Assembly (NCBI GenBank): GCA_028289725.1
Contig: JANQOH010000402.1
Coordinates: 1-6,890, forward strand
Length of the DNA: 6,890 nucleotides
Direction of reading: 5' to 3'
Origin: Alphaproteobacteria bacterium
Lineage (GTDB): Bacteria > Pseudomonadota > Alphaproteobacteria > UBA7887
In this document: positions 4,821 through 6,890 of the stretch, one piece after another
Position numbering within the stretch: position 1 is the first letter of the stretch
Layout: every line of letters begins with the position of its first letter
Made by a program: the position numbers and the translations under genes
The notes under the pieces: generated by a model
What the model was told of the DNA's origin: nothing
The model's input: only the letters and a program-made list of their open reading frames with translations
Database searches by the model: none

Positions 4821-6890
4821 ATGCGGCACCTTTGCGGCCCGACTTGGGAGGGTCGACCGCAAATCAATGCGCACCGCGACGAGAGCGACGAGCGCAACCA
4901 AATGGCACGGTCGCCGTTAGTCCATGCATTCATCGTGTGGGCGATAGCCGGCGTAATGGCGACCGCTATTTTTTCGCCGAACGCCAAACTCCATGCACAG
5001 GAGCTCACGCAGCAAGCGAACGCAACCAATTGTGCGGGCGGCGCGGCGCCAGTCGCCGAGGTGGTCTCGGTCAAGGGCGAGGTGGCGCGCAACGACGCCC
5101 TTGCGACCCTCGATACGCTGGTGTGCCCAGGCGATCGGATTGCGGTCGGCGCCAACAGCCGCGCCGCGTTGTATCTGCTGGACCGCGAGACGGTTTTGCG
5201 CCTCGACGAAAACACACTGTTCGAAGTTCCGCCGGCTGATGAAGACCAATCGATTCTCGAACTGCTGCGCGGCGCGCTCTACGTGTTCAGCCGGACGCCG
5301 ACGCGGCTCGACATTCGAACCGCATTTGTGGACGGCGGAATTGACGGCACCGAGTTTGAGATCCGCGCCAATCTCGACCCCGCAAGCGGACCGGTCGGGA
5401 CGAGCATTCGCGTCTTCGAAGGCGTTGTCACTGCGCGCAACGAACTCGGCGTGATTGTCACGGAGACCGGCGAGGTCATTTTTGCGGCCGGCGCGTGCCC
5501 GGGAACACCAGACACGTGTGGTGCCACGGCGGCGCCAACACCGGGCATCATCGAAGTTCGCTTCGAGGACGCGGTCGCATGGACGATCCACTATCCGCCG
5601 GTGCTGCCGGACCCGAACGATGGCTTGGTCCCGGCACCGATCGCGGAGGCGGCACGTTTACTCGACGCAGGCCGATACCGCGCCGCCGAGCGCGCCCTAG
5701 CCGGGTCGTCGGACACCGCATCGGCGTTGGCGCTGCGCACGGTGATCGCGCTTGCGCTCAACCGGCGCGACGATGCTTTGCGCTTTGGCGAACAAGCAAC
5801 GGTGGCAGACGCCACCTCGACCGCGGCGAAAATCGCCTTGTCCTACGCCCAGCAAGGCGCGTTCGACTTGGAGGCCGCGCGCGACACGCTCGAACAAGCG
5901 GTTGCCGGCGAACCGACCAATGCCCTGGCGCACGCCCGTCTCGCCGAAATCTGGTTGTCACTCGGCTATCGGACCCGCGCGCTCGCCGCCGCAACGACGG
6001 CGCAAGAACTTGCGCCCAACTTGTCTCGCACCAATAGCGTGCTCGGCTTTGCCATGCTTTCCGCGATCCAAATTGATCGTGCCAAGGACGCGTTCTCGCG
6101 CGCGATCACGGCAGACTCGGACGACCCATTGCCGCATCTTGGGCTTGGCTTGGCCCACATCCGCCGCGGCGACATCGTTACGGGACGCCGCTTGATAGAA
6201 CAGGCATCGGCGCTTGGCCCTGCGAGCAGTTTGATCCGTAGTTATGTCGGCAAAGCACTGTTTGAGGAGTCCCACTGCTCCTTTAGCGATCTGTTCGGTG
6301 ATTTCGTTGGCCGAGAGGCGTGCGATCCCATTGGCCAAGCCAAGGACAAAAACAAACGCCGCGAAGATGCCGAGACCCAATTCGACATTGCCCGCGACTT
6401 GGACCCGAATGACCCAACGCCCGAACTGTACGACGCCATATTGGAGCAATTTGACGGACGGCCCATCGAAGCGCTGCGCAGCATCGAACGTTCGATCGCC
6501 CTAAACGACAACCGCGCCGTCTATCGGTCACGGTTACTACTGGACGAGGACGCGGCAGTCCGAAGCGCCAGCCTCGCCAGAGTCTACGCGACGCTCGGCT
6601 TCGACCAACTCGCACTCGTCGAAGGCTTCAAGTCCGTAACCTACGACCCAGGCAATTTCGCCGGCCACCGTTTCCTTGCCGATACCTACGCAACCTTACC
6701 GCGTCACGAAATCGGACGAGTGAGCGAGCTCTTGCAATCGCAGATTCGTCAGCCGATCAACGCCGCTGGCATACAACCGCAGTTAGGAGAGAGCGAACTC
6801 TTCATCGTGCAAGGGGCGGCGCCTGCGACGGCATCCTTTAATGAGTTCACGCCACTCTTTGTCGACAACGGCATATCGTTGGAAGGCGGC
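4821..6890 (+). CDS. exported FecR-domain / TPR-repeat protein, 3' end outside window
   Basis: At least 690 residues, open to the right edge. The start at 4821 has GGAGG five bases upstream and gives a hydrophilic 27-residue extension before MARSPLVHAFIVW; starting at 4902 gives an ordinary signal peptide with cleavage near KLHA|QE. Next comes a FecR domain (about 80-220: VVSVKGEV, PGDRIAVGANSRAALYLLD, RGALYVFSR, GIDGTEFEI, VFEGVV), a CPGTPDTC Cys pair (226, 233), then degenerate TPR helices from about 274 to 640 (for example AFSRAITADSDDPLPHLGLG). From about 644 (QPINAAGIQPQLGESELFIVQG) it enters a segment that I recall, in related large proteins, preceding a beta-barrel-like C-terminus. Unlike classical FecR it lacks a cytoplasmic anti-sigma domain and has no sigma gene beside it. 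Likely a periplasmic or outer-membrane scaffold or sensor; the specific function is unknown. Confidence 0.9.
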   Translation, partial: MRHLCGPTWEGRPQINAHRDESDERNQMARSPLVHAFIVWAIAGVMATAIFSPNAKLHAQELTQQANATNCAGGAAPVAEVVSVKGEVARNDALATLDTLVCPGDRIAVGANSRAALYLLDRETVLRLDENTLFEVPPADEDQSILELLRGALYVFSRTPTRLDIRTAFVDGGIDGTEFEIRANLDPASGPVGTSIRVFEGVVTARNELGVIVTETGEVIFAAGACPGTPDTCGATAAPTPGIIEVRFEDAVAWTIHYPPVLPDPNDGLVPAPIAEAARLLDAGRYRAAERALAGSSDTASALALRTVIALALNRRDDALRFGEQATVADATSTAAKIALSYAQQGAFDLEAARDTLEQAVAGEPTNALAHARLAEIWLSLGYRTRALAAATTAQELAPNLSRTNSVLGFAMLSAIQIDRAKDAFSRAITADSDDPLPHLGLGLAHIRRGDIVTGRRLIEQASALGPASSLIRSYVGKALFEESHCSFSDLFGDFVGREACDPIGQAKDKNKRREDAETQFDIARDLDPNDPTPELYDAILEQFDGRPIEALRSIERSIALNDNRAVYRSRLLLDEDAAVRSASLARVYATLGFDQLALVEGFKSVTYDPGNFAGHRFLADTYATLPRHEIGRVSELLQSQIRQPINAAGIQPQLGESELFIVQGAAPATASFNEFTPLFVDNGISLEGG

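Noticed and set aside
4821..5480. Reading the FecR gene as part of a fecIR iron-uptake regulatory pair
   Set aside because: No sigma-factor gene is next to it, the N-terminal anti-sigma domain is missing, and the FecR domain continues into TPR repeats.
4917..5591. Minus-strand frame of 224 codons antisense to the FecR/TPR gene
   Set aside because: Cys/Arg-rich composition and no domain; the plus-strand frame has a clear FecR domain over the same bases.

Overview
The window is GC-rich DNA from a Gram-negative bacterium. The exported PQQ-dependent dehydrogenase, the OmpR-type two-component pair and the FecR/TPR protein together fit a proteobacterium, and an alphaproteobacterium would be my guess. 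That assignment is inference: there is no rRNA or taxonomic marker here.

Layout. (1) Positions 1-815, minus strand: the first 271 codons of an exported PQQ-dependent alcohol dehydrogenase (methanol/ethanol family), running off the left edge. (2) 816-1614: an approximately 800-base gap with a candidate promoter, a weak small ORF, an AT-rich hairpin and a terminator-like hairpin. (3) 1615-2310, minus: an OmpR/PhoB-type response regulator. (4) 2315-3985, minus: a membrane sensor histidine kinase whose stop lies 4 bases before the regulator start, so the two form one operon. (5) 3986-4820: an 835-base gap between divergent genes, with several small palindromes and hairpins and no convincing gene. 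(6) 4821-6890, plus: an exported FecR-domain/TPR protein of at least 690 residues, running off the right edge.

How the parts may work together. The kinase-regulator operon points towards the dehydrogenase gene on the same strand, which suggests, without proving it, that the pair controls periplasmic alcohol oxidation. A 12-base word, CAAATTTGGCAA on the minus strand, occurs once upstream of the dehydrogenase and once upstream of the kinase, in the same orientation relative to both genes. It is a concrete candidate for a shared operator. The FecR/TPR gene is transcribed the other way and may belong to a separate unit. It has no sigma-factor partner in the window and lacks the cytoplasmic anti-sigma part of classical FecR. 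Its TPR array carries a Cys-containing insertion of about 30 residues that I do not recall from relatives.

I found no CRISPR array, tRNA, rRNA, insertion sequence or phage gene. Nothing here amounts to a clearly new system; the operator candidate, the kinase's unassigned sensor domain and the FecR/TPR insertion are the points most worth checking.
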